64,000 nt of DNA from an uncultured Ruminococcus sp. (GTDB lineage: Bacteria > Bacillota > Clostridia > Lachnospirales > Lachnospiraceae): assembly GCA_900541505.1 (NCBI GenBank), contig UQKK01000012.1:18542-82541 (forward strand). The letters run 5' to 3'. The notes below the pieces were generated by a model, which ran no database searches, had not been told where the DNA came from, and was given only the letters and a program-made list of their open reading frames with translations. The position numbers were made by a program, and so were the translations under genes. Below, piece by piece: positions 1-7,748 of the stretch (positions are counted from its first letter, which is position 1; each line of letters starts with the position of its first letter).

Positions 1-136
1 TGCCGATTGTCTTCAGTTCCGGTTCTTTTTCTTCTGTAGTTTTCGTTGTCTCCTCTTTCTTATCTGAGCATCCTGTCGTAAGTACCATTACCCCCATCAT
101 GCACAGACATGCCAACAGTAACAATTTCTTTTTCAT
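1..136 (-). CDS. Lipoprotein, 5' part only (cut by window edge)
   Basis: The first 45 codons of a minus-strand gene are visible. They encode a basic start (M-K-K-K), a hydrophobic core and a lipobox L-T-T-G-C, followed by a Lys/Glu/Thr-rich linker, the usual layout of a Gram-positive lipoprotein. AAAAGGAG lies about ten bases before the ATG. The mature domain is outside the window, so its function (for example solute-binding or a cell-wall lipoprotein) cannot be told. It lies 53 bases downstream of the transglutaminase-like gene and could be cotranscribed with it. Confidence 0.8.
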   Translation of the reverse strand, partial: MKKKLLLLACLCMMGVMVLTTGCSDKKEETTKTTEEKEPELKTIG

Positions 137-189
137 CTTTTTTGTACTCCTTTTGTTTTCACTTTACTCATAATAATTGGCTATTAGAA

Positions 190-3100
190 TTAATTCATTC
201 TGTAATAGCTGCTGTATACCCATGTACCGGATGTACCATATGTAATCTGATATCCATTTCTGCCTGTCTCATTAGTAAAGTCCGGATCAAATACATACGT
301 TGTTCCGTTCATGTCAATCTCTACCCAGGAATGTACACCCATTCCTCCGCTGCTGAGCGGTACATACCCTGCCATCTGGTGTGCATCGTAGCCCAGCGTC
401 TTTGCCATGTAGTAGAATGTCGCTGCCATCACATAGCAGTCTCCCACTCCATTCTGGAAACCATACAGTGCCATTGCTTCACTTCCCGGAGCCGGGCTGT
501 AAGAATAATTCACGTATGGCAAGCTTGCAGACCAGTTAAATGCCGCACGTAGGTTCCATCCCACCTGGTTTAAGACATTTGCAGCGTAAGTATATGCAAG
601 GCTGGTATTCACTGTTGCGCTCAACGTCAAAATCTGGCTTTCCGAGTCCTTGATATCCACATAATAGGTATGGGTTCCTCCTCCGGATATCGTTGTTGTA
701 CACGTTTTCGCAGAAGAATAATTCTTTAATATCGTAGTTTTTCCGTTATATACTTCGCGGAACCGATATTGATGATTGCTTCCATATCCTCCGGATGAAG
801 TCGCAGTCAAAGTAATCTTCTGTCCGGGCGTTGCTGTACCGGAAGGACTTGTGCTGAAAGTACCTTTCAGTTTATAGTTAGGATGCACTACTACATTAAG
901 TGTATAAGAGAGTCGGACACTCTGCCCTTCCTCATCTTTTATGTCCACATAATAAATATGTTGTCCCGGTCCTGTTGTACTGAATGAATATTCTGTATCT
1001 GTACTATAATCCTTTACAATAGTACTCTGTCCACCATAGACTTCCGTAAAACGATATTGTAATTCTCCATAACCGCCGGTTGCCTCAGCTTTTAACGTCA
1101 CTGCTCTTTGAACATATACATCTCCCGACTGACTTCCATGTATTTTCCCCGACAATATCGCACTTGGATGCGGCAAAACCGTCAATATATATGTAGCCCG
1201 AACACTCTGTCCTTCTTCGTCTTTAATGTCTACATAATAAGTATGTACTCCTGGTCCTGTTGTATTAAATGAATAAGTATTGTCCGTACCATAGTCCTGT
1301 ACAACCTTTGAGACACCATTATATACCTCTGTAAAGCGATACTGCAGTTCTCCATAGCCCCCTGTCGCTTCACCTGTCAGCTCCACTCCTCGCTGTATAT
1401 AAACTCCTCCCGACTGAGTTCCTGCTACTTTTCCGTTCAGCACTGAAGCTGGGTGTATCACTACCGTCAATGAATAACCTATACGTACATTCTGGTTTTC
1501 CTCATCTTTTATATCTAAATAATAAGTATGCATTCCCGGACCTGTCGCACTAAATGAATAAGTATTATCTGTACTATAGTCCTGTACAACCTTTGAGGCA
1601 CCATTATATACCTCTGTAAAACGATACTGAAGCTCTCCATAGCCCCCTGTCGCTTCACCTGTCAGTATCACTCCCCGTTGCACATATACACTTCCCGACT
1701 GGTTCCCTGTTATTTTTCCTTTTAAAACGGCATTCGGATTCATTACTACTGTCAATGTATATGTTACTCGAACACTCTGTCCCTCTTCATCTTTTATATC
1801 TACATAGTAGGTATGCATTCCTAATCCGCTTGTACTAAACGAATAATCATTCTCTGTACTGTAGTCCTGTACAACCTTTGAAACGCCATTATACACCTCT
1901 GTAAAACGATACTGCAGTTCTCCATAGCCGCCTGTCCCTTCACCTGTCAGTGTTACTCCTCTTCTTATATAAACACTTCCTGACTGGTTCCCTGTTACCT
2001 TTCCTTTTAAAATGGCATTCGGATTCATTACTACTGTCAGCGTATATGTTACTCGAACGCTCTGTCCCTCTTCATCTTTTATATCTACGTAGTAGGTATG
2101 CATTCCTAATCCGCTTGTACTAAACGAATAATCATTCTCTGTACTGTAGTCCTGTACAACCTTTGAAACGCCATTATACACCTCTGTAAAACGATACTGC
2201 AGTTCTCCATAGCCGCCTGTCCCTTCACCTGTCAGTGTTACTCCTCTTCTTATATAGACACTTCCTGACTGGTTCCCTGTTACCTTTCCTTTTAAAACGG
2301 CATTTGGATTCATTACTACTGTCAGTGTATATGTTACTCGAACACTCTGTCCTTCTTCATCTTTTATATCTACATAGTAGGTGTGCACCCCTAATCCACT
2401 TGTACTAAACGAATAATCATTCTCTGTACTGTAGTCCTGTACAACCTTTGAAATGCCATTATACACCTCTGTAAAGCGATACTGTAATTCTCCATAGCCT
2501 CCTGTCGCTTTCCCCGTTAGTGTCACTCCTCGGTACACATATACACTTCCTGACTGGTTCCCTGTCACTGTCCCCTTAAGTGTATTAGACGGATATGGTA
2601 CTACTTCCAACTGATAACTTGCGCTTGCTATATTACCTGACCCATCTTTAACATTAACATAATACACATGTGTTCCGATTCCACTTGTAACAAGAGAATA
2701 CTCGGACTCTGAAGCATAGTCTTGCAATACAATGCTTTCTCCATTATATTCTTCAATGAATTGATATAATATTTCCCCCTGACCATTTGCTACATTAGCA
2801 CTTAATGTCCCACCTCGCTCCGCATAAATCTCTGTCCCCATAGAGCTGGTAAGTTCGACAGACATTTGCGAAAAAAATGAACTTTTTAAATCATTTGTTC
2901 GTAGCTGTTCTTTATCCTCCAACGAATTATCTTCACTTGAAGGTAACTCGGTTTCAACTTCTTCAGAAGGTATCAGCTCACCCTCTGCATCTCCTGTATA
3001 ATTTTCATCTGTTACAGCTATTACTTTATATTCGCAATAGGTGCTATTTCCTTCTGTATCCATAGCATACACAAGTACACTATTCTCACCCTCTTGTGCA

Positions 3101-3408
3101 TAAAATGAATATTCCTTTTGGTCTGAATAATCTTGTAGTATATTTCCTTGAGTATCTGTATATTTAAAAACATATTCTCCACTGCCGCCATATGCCTCGG
3201 CTGTAAGCACTACTTTCTGGTTAATGTATACTTCAGTCTCTGTATCACTTTCAACCTGCAAATATAAACTCTGTTCTACTTCTTGTCCATTCTCTTCTAT
3301 GTCTATTCCATCGTTAGCTTTAACTGCAAATCCTCCAATAGTAGTGAACATCATTGAAGAAATCAATAACATACTTAATATTTTCAACTTCGCTTTTTTC
3401 CCGCTCAT
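190..3408 (-). CDS. Secreted repeat protein with C-terminal transglutaminase-like domain
   Basis: Predicted extracellular protein of 1072 residues. A signal peptide (basic N-terminus, then a hydrophobic stretch) is followed by an acidic Ser/Glu linker, a tandem array of about eight repeats of 95 residues plus one divergent N-terminal unit, and a C-terminal domain. Each repeat has the signature GGYGELQYRF-EVYNG and ends in H-T-Y-Y-V-D-I-K-D. The last 130 residues look like the transglutaminase-like (papain-fold) superfamily, with Cys991 in GDCYVM, His1026 in GVHSW and Asp1041 in VFDPDF as the likely triad. The start is the ATG at 3408, because AAGGAGG (3414-3420) sits five bases before it; an ORF eight codons longer has no such site. 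The substrate is unknown: family members cross-link or cleave peptides, often at the cell wall. The repeats match those of the GH25 protein at 7749-10373. Confidence 0.85.
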   Translation of the reverse strand: MSGKKAKLKILSMLLISSMMFTTIGGFAVKANDGIDIEENGQEVEQSLYLQVESDTETEVYINQKVVLTAEAYGGSGEYVFKYTDTQGNILQDYSDQKEYSFYAQEGENSVLVYAMDTEGNSTYCEYKVIAVTDENYTGDAEGELIPSEEVETELPSSEDNSLEDKEQLRTNDLKSSFFSQMSVELTSSMGTEIYAERGGTLSANVANGQGEILYQFIEEYNGESIVLQDYASESEYSLVTSGIGTHVYYVNVKDGSGNIASASYQLEVVPYPSNTLKGTVTGNQSGSVYVYRGVTLTGKATGGYGELQYRFTEVYNGISKVVQDYSTENDYSFSTSGLGVHTYYVDIKDEEGQSVRVTYTLTVVMNPNAVLKGKVTGNQSGSVYIRRGVTLTGEGTGGYGELQYRFTEVYNGVSKVVQDYSTENDYSFSTSGLGMHTYYVDIKDEEGQSVRVTYTLTVVMNPNAILKGKVTGNQSGSVYIRRGVTLTGEGTGGYGELQYRFTEVYNGVSKVVQDYSTENDYSFSTSGLGMHTYYVDIKDEEGQSVRVTYTLTVVMNPNAVLKGKITGNQSGSVYVQRGVILTGEATGGYGELQYRFTEVYNGASKVVQDYSTDNTYSFSATGPGMHTYYLDIKDEENQNVRIGYSLTVVIHPASVLNGKVAGTQSGGVYIQRGVELTGEATGGYGELQYRFTEVYNGVSKVVQDYGTDNTYSFNTTGPGVHTYYVDIKDEEGQSVRATYILTVLPHPSAILSGKIHGSQSGDVYVQRAVTLKAEATGGYGELQYRFTEVYGGQSTIVKDYSTDTEYSFSTTGPGQHIYYVDIKDEEGQSVRLSYTLNVVVHPNYKLKGTFSTSPSGTATPGQKITLTATSSGGYGSNHQYRFREVYNGKTTILKNYSSAKTCTTTISGGGTHTYYVDIKDSESQILTLSATVNTSLAYTYAANVLNQVGWNLRAAFNWSASLPYVNYSYSPAPGSEAMALYGFQNGVGDCYVMAATFYYMAKTLGYDAHQMAGYVPLSSGGMGVHSWVEIDMNGTTYVFDPDFTNETGRNGYQITYGTSGTWVYSSYYRMN
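1731..2585 (-). repeat. Near-identical 285-bp tandem repeats inside the transglutaminase-like gene
   Basis: The same short string (cattcggatt and close variants) recurs at 1731, 2016 and 2301, an exact period of 285 bases or 95 codons. The units in this stretch are nearly identical at DNA level, while flanking units have diverged. This points to recent duplication by slippage or unequal recombination and makes copy number likely to vary between strains. Confidence 0.85.
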
Positions 3409-3445
3409 AAAGCCCTCCTTAAGTGTTGCCACACTTTATATCCTA

Positions 3446-3474
3446 ATGCTAAACAAAATCATACGTTATGTCAA
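3446..3474 (-). promoter_or_regulatory. Promoter for the transglutaminase-like gene
   Basis: Read on the minus strand there is TTGACA (3469-3474), a 17-base spacer and TAGCAT (3446-3451), about 38 bases before the start codon. The -35 box is perfect and the -10 box matches four of six. It suggests this gene can be transcribed separately from the dlt operon upstream. Confidence 0.6.
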
Positions 3475-3582
3475 AAATTATTATATACGAAAGAAACCTC
3501 AGGACCTTTATTAACGATAATCCCATATAACAACACTAGTAGAAGGACAGTGTATCCCATGCTTCTCAAAATTATGGAGTTA

Positions 3583-4761
3583 CTAATTATCTGAAAAATA
3601 TTCTGATATTTTTTCATTTACGAACAACCATCCTTTCCATCCTAAGTGCATTGCATCGTGCATAAAATATGGTTCATATTCTTCATCTTCTAACGTCAAA
3701 CAATCTATTCCATATTTCTCACACTGTTCTGCCACCCAACTATATACTTCAACTCTCTTCGTCTGCTCTACTCCGATATAATCATAATAATATCCATTTG
3801 TATTCATCATAATTACATAAGGCGTAATATCCAAATCATTACATATTGAAAGAAAGTGGATAAAGTCATCTCTTTCTTTAGAATCAAAACTTGCACTGGA
3901 ACTGACACCTTTTAATTCATCTATTTTATCTGCTATATACATACTATAGTATTCATCTTCTACATATAAGGAATTATTCGTACAGCTTTTTTCCCCTTGT
4001 TGTTCTGCTTTTGTCCATTCCGCTTCCCAGTCTATTTCTAATATTTCACTTGAAGCTTTCTCTATCTTTTTTGTGCTCTTCAATGCACAATAAAATTCAT
4101 ATTTATCTTGAAATTTTAATAGCTCATATTTCACTTTATAGTATGGCTGCAAAGCTATAAGCATAACATTTGAGGGAATATCCTCACTCTTATAAAGAGC
4201 CGAATACACTTTTACTTCCTCATGCCCTTCAGAATTTTCTAATAATTCCGAAACCCTTTTGCATATATATCTTTTATTTTCATCACTTATCTTTTTATTA
4301 AATATCAAATTATAAAATTGAAGTTCTGAAAAATTAGCTGTAAAGCCAGAAATATCTATATCTTCTCCTCCAAACCACTGCAATGAAACAATGACAGCTG
4401 TCTTAAGTTCATCTGAAGTTTCTCCCAAAGAAGCCATATTCATAGCCTGCAATAAACTTTGTACATACGGTTGCCCGTCAATAGTCAAATTAACATCTAA
4501 TTCTGAATTAGGAAACATCTTAACGGGATTCTGTTCAACAGGAGAGGCTAGCTCTGAAGACCCTAAAATAATCAGATTATTTTCGTTCACACTCTTTTTT
4601 AATACGTAATCTGATTTATTTCCATATTCATATTCATATTGTTCTGAATACATTCTTTCTATTTCACTATCTAAGTAACTGTTAAATAAAAACAAGCACC
4701 CTGTAAAAAGAATTATTGTTCCTATCACAACATACAGACCATGAACAACTCTTTTTTTCAT
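3583..4761 (-). CDS. dltD: D-alanyl transfer protein DltD
   Basis: Last step of D-alanylation of teichoic acids: DltD is a membrane-anchored extracellular protein needed to move D-Ala onto the polymer. The 392-residue product has one N-terminal membrane segment (about residues 8-28), a Ser motif GSSE (67-70) and a C-terminal D-x-x-H (Asp369, His372) in HDAMHLGWKGW, which together form the DltD/SGNH-like Ser-His-Asp site. It starts five bases after dltC. Length and motifs fit the family, and its place as the last of four dlt genes makes the call firm. Sequence is AT-rich like its neighbours. Confidence 0.92.
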   Translation of the reverse strand: MKKRVVHGLYVVIGTIILFTGCLFLFNSYLDSEIERMYSEQYEYEYGNKSDYVLKKSVNENNLIILGSSELASPVEQNPVKMFPNSELDVNLTIDGQPYVQSLLQAMNMASLGETSDELKTAVIVSLQWFGGEDIDISGFTANFSELQFYNLIFNKKISDENKRYICKRVSELLENSEGHEEVKVYSALYKSEDIPSNVMLIALQPYYKVKYELLKFQDKYEFYCALKSTKKIEKASSEILEIDWEAEWTKAEQQGEKSCTNNSLYVEDEYYSMYIADKIDELKGVSSSASFDSKERDDFIHFLSICNDLDITPYVIMMNTNGYYYDYIGVEQTKRVEVYSWVAEQCEKYGIDCLTLEDEEYEPYFMHDAMHLGWKGWLFVNEKISEYFSDN

Positions 4762-4765
4762 AATA

Positions 4766-5008
4766 TCACTGTACCTTTTTTTCTAAATATTTTACAAAAT
4801 TTGTCACTGTAACAATATCTTCTTTTTCAATATCTGTCGGCTGTAAACGAACTCCACATTTCTCTTCAATTCCTAATAATACCGCTACTATACCCAAAGA
4901 ATCTAACAACCCTGCTTCAAACAAATCTAAATCCTCATCTTCTCTAACCTCATCAGTTTCACAGGCCTCTTCTAAAATTTCTAACGCAATCTCTTTTAAA
5001 TCCTTCAT
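4766..5008 (-). CDS. dltC: D-alanyl carrier protein DltC
   Basis: An 80-residue acidic acyl carrier protein. The motif D-S-L at 36-38 carries Ser37, the expected 4'-phosphopantetheine attachment site. DltA loads D-Ala onto this arm and DltB/DltD pass it across the membrane. AGGAGG lies eight bases upstream of the ATG. The gene is 12 bases downstream of dltB and five bases before dltD, the classic dltABCD order. Confidence 0.94.
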   Translation of the reverse strand: MKDLKEIALEILEEACETDEVREDEDLDLFEAGLLDSLGIVAVLLGIEEKCGVRLQPTDIEKEDIVTVTNFVKYLEKKVQ

Positions 5009-5020
5009 ATTTGTATCCTC

Positions 5021-6178
5021 CTAAATTGAAAAAATATATCCTGAAAAAATCAACATTCCTACAGCAATTACGTGAAAGCAAATTATTCTGCTTATCCAAT
5101 CATAACATTTTTTCTTCTTAAAATTTCTGTATAATTTACTTTTCATATAAATATCTGTAACTACTAATGCCGCTCCTTCATACAGACCATATATTATATA
5201 AAACAAATATGGACCATGCCAAATACCCATAACAAGCATTGTAACCATATTTCCGCACCTGGCAGCTATTTTTTTACTTTTGAAAAGACCATTCCGCATA
5301 TTATTTAAAACAAAACGTTTATAAATATAATCCCCAAACCATGTTGAAAGGGAAATATGCCATCTTTCCCAAAATTCTTTCATATTGCGCGCCAGAAAGG
5401 GTTTATTAAAATTTTCCATCACTTTAATTCCAAGGATATAGCTACTGCCAATAGCCATGCTGGAATAACCCGCAAAATCAAAAAACAGATATAGTGTATA
5501 AGCATACATGTATATAATAACTGTTTTAATGGTATGTTCCTCTGGAAGAGCCAATATAATATATTGATTAATCAAAAACGCAAAACCAAACTTATAAATT
5601 ATTCCCTTTCCTATTTTTCTTAATCCTCTCCCAAGATACTCTGTCAAATATTCACCTCTGGAAACCACTGTATTTACTTCTGTGCGAAACCTTTCATACC
5701 GGTCAATGGGTCCGGAACTTAATGTTGGGAAAAAAGTAATAAAATATATAATGTCACTAAACGAAAAAGTCTGTATATGCTTATCATGGATTTCTATAAT
5801 TAATTGCCACACGCGAAAACTGATGTAAGAAATACCCACAAACCCAATTCCACTATAGCTCGTATACACACTGAATTTCACAATAAACAAGGGCAAAATC
5901 GACAATCCTAATACAATAAAATAAATAAACTCGCTGTCTACCCGCTTACTAAGCAAATAATATCCTGCTATTAAAACAAATTCGCAGGCTATAAAGATAC
6001 AAAATAACTTTAGAGCAGAGCCATTTATCCCAAATAATAAGATAAACATTGGAATACTTAATACCATCCCATAATACTTTATTCGTTTTTGAAATAAGTT
6101 CATTAAAATAGCCGGAATAAGCATTAATGTAAAAATGTATATGATCAACAGGCTCCCGTATTGCGTAAAAGGAATCAT
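5021..6178 (-). CDS. dltB: MBOAT acyltransferase DltB
   Basis: Polytopic membrane protein of 385 residues from the MBOAT family, which works with DltC and DltD to transfer D-Ala to the cell surface. The invariant MBOAT histidine is visible at about residue 321 in MGIWHGPYLF, and a second conserved region around residue 270 has EFWERWHISLS. The ATG overlaps the dltA stop codon by four bases (ATGA), showing translational coupling. A family alternative would be an alginate/peptidoglycan O-acetyltransferase, but the flanking dltA and dltC settle it. Confidence 0.93.
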   Translation of the reverse strand: MIPFTQYGSLLIIYIFTLMLIPAILMNLFQKRIKYYGMVLSIPMFILLFGINGSALKLFCIFIACEFVLIAGYYLLSKRVDSEFIYFIVLGLSILPLFIVKFSVYTSYSGIGFVGISYISFRVWQLIIEIHDKHIQTFSFSDIIYFITFFPTLSSGPIDRYERFRTEVNTVVSRGEYLTEYLGRGLRKIGKGIIYKFGFAFLINQYIILALPEEHTIKTVIIYMYAYTLYLFFDFAGYSSMAIGSSYILGIKVMENFNKPFLARNMKEFWERWHISLSTWFGDYIYKRFVLNNMRNGLFKSKKIAARCGNMVTMLVMGIWHGPYLFYIIYGLYEGAALVVTDIYMKSKLYRNFKKKKCYDWISRIICFHVIAVGMLIFSGYIFSI

Positions 6179-7680
6179 GATAAATATTCCTCCATAAGTT
6201 TCTTCTTATCAATTTTTCCATTTGTATTCATCGGAAATTTCTCAACTATAATTACTTTTCTGGGTACCATGTAAGATGGAATCATTTTTCTTAATTCTTT
6301 TTTCAACTCTATCCCTTGTTTCATTTTAGATATATTTCTTTGTTCTTTCATCATTACAATAGCAGCCAGATATGAAACTCTTTCTTCCTTGTATACTGGA
6401 AGCACAACACTACTACTTACATTATCAATTTTGTTAAGATTATTACTTATATCTGTAAGCTCAATTCGAAACCCGTTTAATTTAATCTGTGTATCCTTTC
6501 GAGCCACATAATACAATAACCCATTTTCCTCAAAAACTAAATCTCCTGTATAATACCCCCTTCTTCCTTTTTTGTCATCAAAGAAAACTTTATTTGTCTG
6601 CTCTTCATTCTTAAAATATCCTTTGCTAATGCTGTCACTTATAACAACAAGTTCCCCACTTTCTCCTGCTTTTGCACTTTCTTCTCCATTGAGGATTCTA
6701 TACTCTCCATCATTTATAATCTTTCCTATTGGTAAACTTTTAGTATCATTTAACATTTCCTGCGTAATTTCACAAGCACTTAAAAGCACTGTTCCTTCTG
6801 TAGGTCCATATCCATTTATAATCCTAATACCAGGAAATTTTTCTCGCATTGTTTTTACTAACTTCTTAGAAAGTATTTCCCCTGCTAGTATGACTAGCTC
6901 TAATTTATTTAACATATTACAATCAAACTTATCATCAAAAGAGCATATTTCTAAAAAAGTCGGAGTAGATACCCATGCTGCAATATTACTTTTTCCCAAA
7001 TATTCAAATAATTCTTTCAGATTATCCATCATCTGTTTATCAATGGAAAAAAGAGTTTTCCCCATAGACAAATATATATATATCGCAATTACAGAAACAT
7101 CAAAGGAGTAGGAAACTTGGTTTAACACAATCTGTTTATCTTCAGAAACTTCACACATATGCCCAAACCAATTTACAAAATTCAAAATATTCTTTTTCGT
7201 AATCTGTACACCTTTAGGTTTGCCTGTACTCCCAGAAGTAAATAGAATATAGCAATTATCGTCATCTTTCACATAGAGTTTTTTATCTACACTCACACTT
7301 TGTTTTTCTTCGAATATGGTTTCTAAAGACACCTTATTAACAGAAAATATATTGCTTTCTATGTTACTTTCAGCATAATTAAAAATCACTTCTGCTTCTG
7401 TTTCACAAATGATTTCTTTTACTCTTTTTTCTGGAAATGTGACATCTAACGGAACATATGCTCGTCCCGTTTTCAAAGCCGCAACCATTGTAATCAAAAT
7501 TTCAATGTCCTTGTTTCCATAAATTACAATCGGAGCTTTCGTTTTTAAATTCTCTTCTATCCATACAGCTAAATGCTCCGATTTTCTCCACAATTCCATA
7601 AATGAAATTTGATTTTCTCTATGGCAAACTGCAATCTCATCACTGCCTTTTCTTTTTTCCAATTCATCTAATAACCACAT
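6175..7680 (-). CDS. dltA: D-alanine--D-alanyl carrier protein ligase DltA
   Basis: Adenylation enzyme of 501 residues, the usual DltA length. It activates D-Ala with ATP and loads it on DltC in the cytoplasm. Motifs of the acyl-adenylate family appear in order: the phosphate loop FTSGSTGKPKG (about 147-157), YGPTEGT, YTGDLV and the C-terminal catalytic Lys in NTNGKIDKKKL. AGGAG stands seven bases before the ATG. It begins the dlt operon, 68 bases downstream of the GH25 gene; no strong terminator or promoter is evident in that gap, so readthrough from upstream is possible. Confidence 0.94.
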   Translation of the reverse strand: MWLLDELEKRKGSDEIAVCHRENQISFMELWRKSEHLAVWIEENLKTKAPIVIYGNKDIEILITMVAALKTGRAYVPLDVTFPEKRVKEIICETEAEVIFNYAESNIESNIFSVNKVSLETIFEEKQSVSVDKKLYVKDDDNCYILFTSGSTGKPKGVQITKKNILNFVNWFGHMCEVSEDKQIVLNQVSYSFDVSVIAIYIYLSMGKTLFSIDKQMMDNLKELFEYLGKSNIAAWVSTPTFLEICSFDDKFDCNMLNKLELVILAGEILSKKLVKTMREKFPGIRIINGYGPTEGTVLLSACEITQEMLNDTKSLPIGKIINDGEYRILNGEESAKAGESGELVVISDSISKGYFKNEEQTNKVFFDDKKGRRGYYTGDLVFEENGLLYYVARKDTQIKLNGFRIELTDISNNLNKIDNVSSSVVLPVYKEERVSYLAAIVMMKEQRNISKMKQGIELKKELRKMIPSYMVPRKVIIVEKFPMNTNGKIDKKKLMEEYLS

Positions 7681-7748
7681 GTTTTTTCTCCTAAATCATA
7701 AGTTATTACATTTGATTCTATATTTCTCTGTTCAAATATCTGTAAATA

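Noticed and set aside
1219..2600. The tandem repeats as a CRISPR array
   Set aside because: The period of 285 bases is inside an open reading frame and equals 95 codons, and there are no short spacers.
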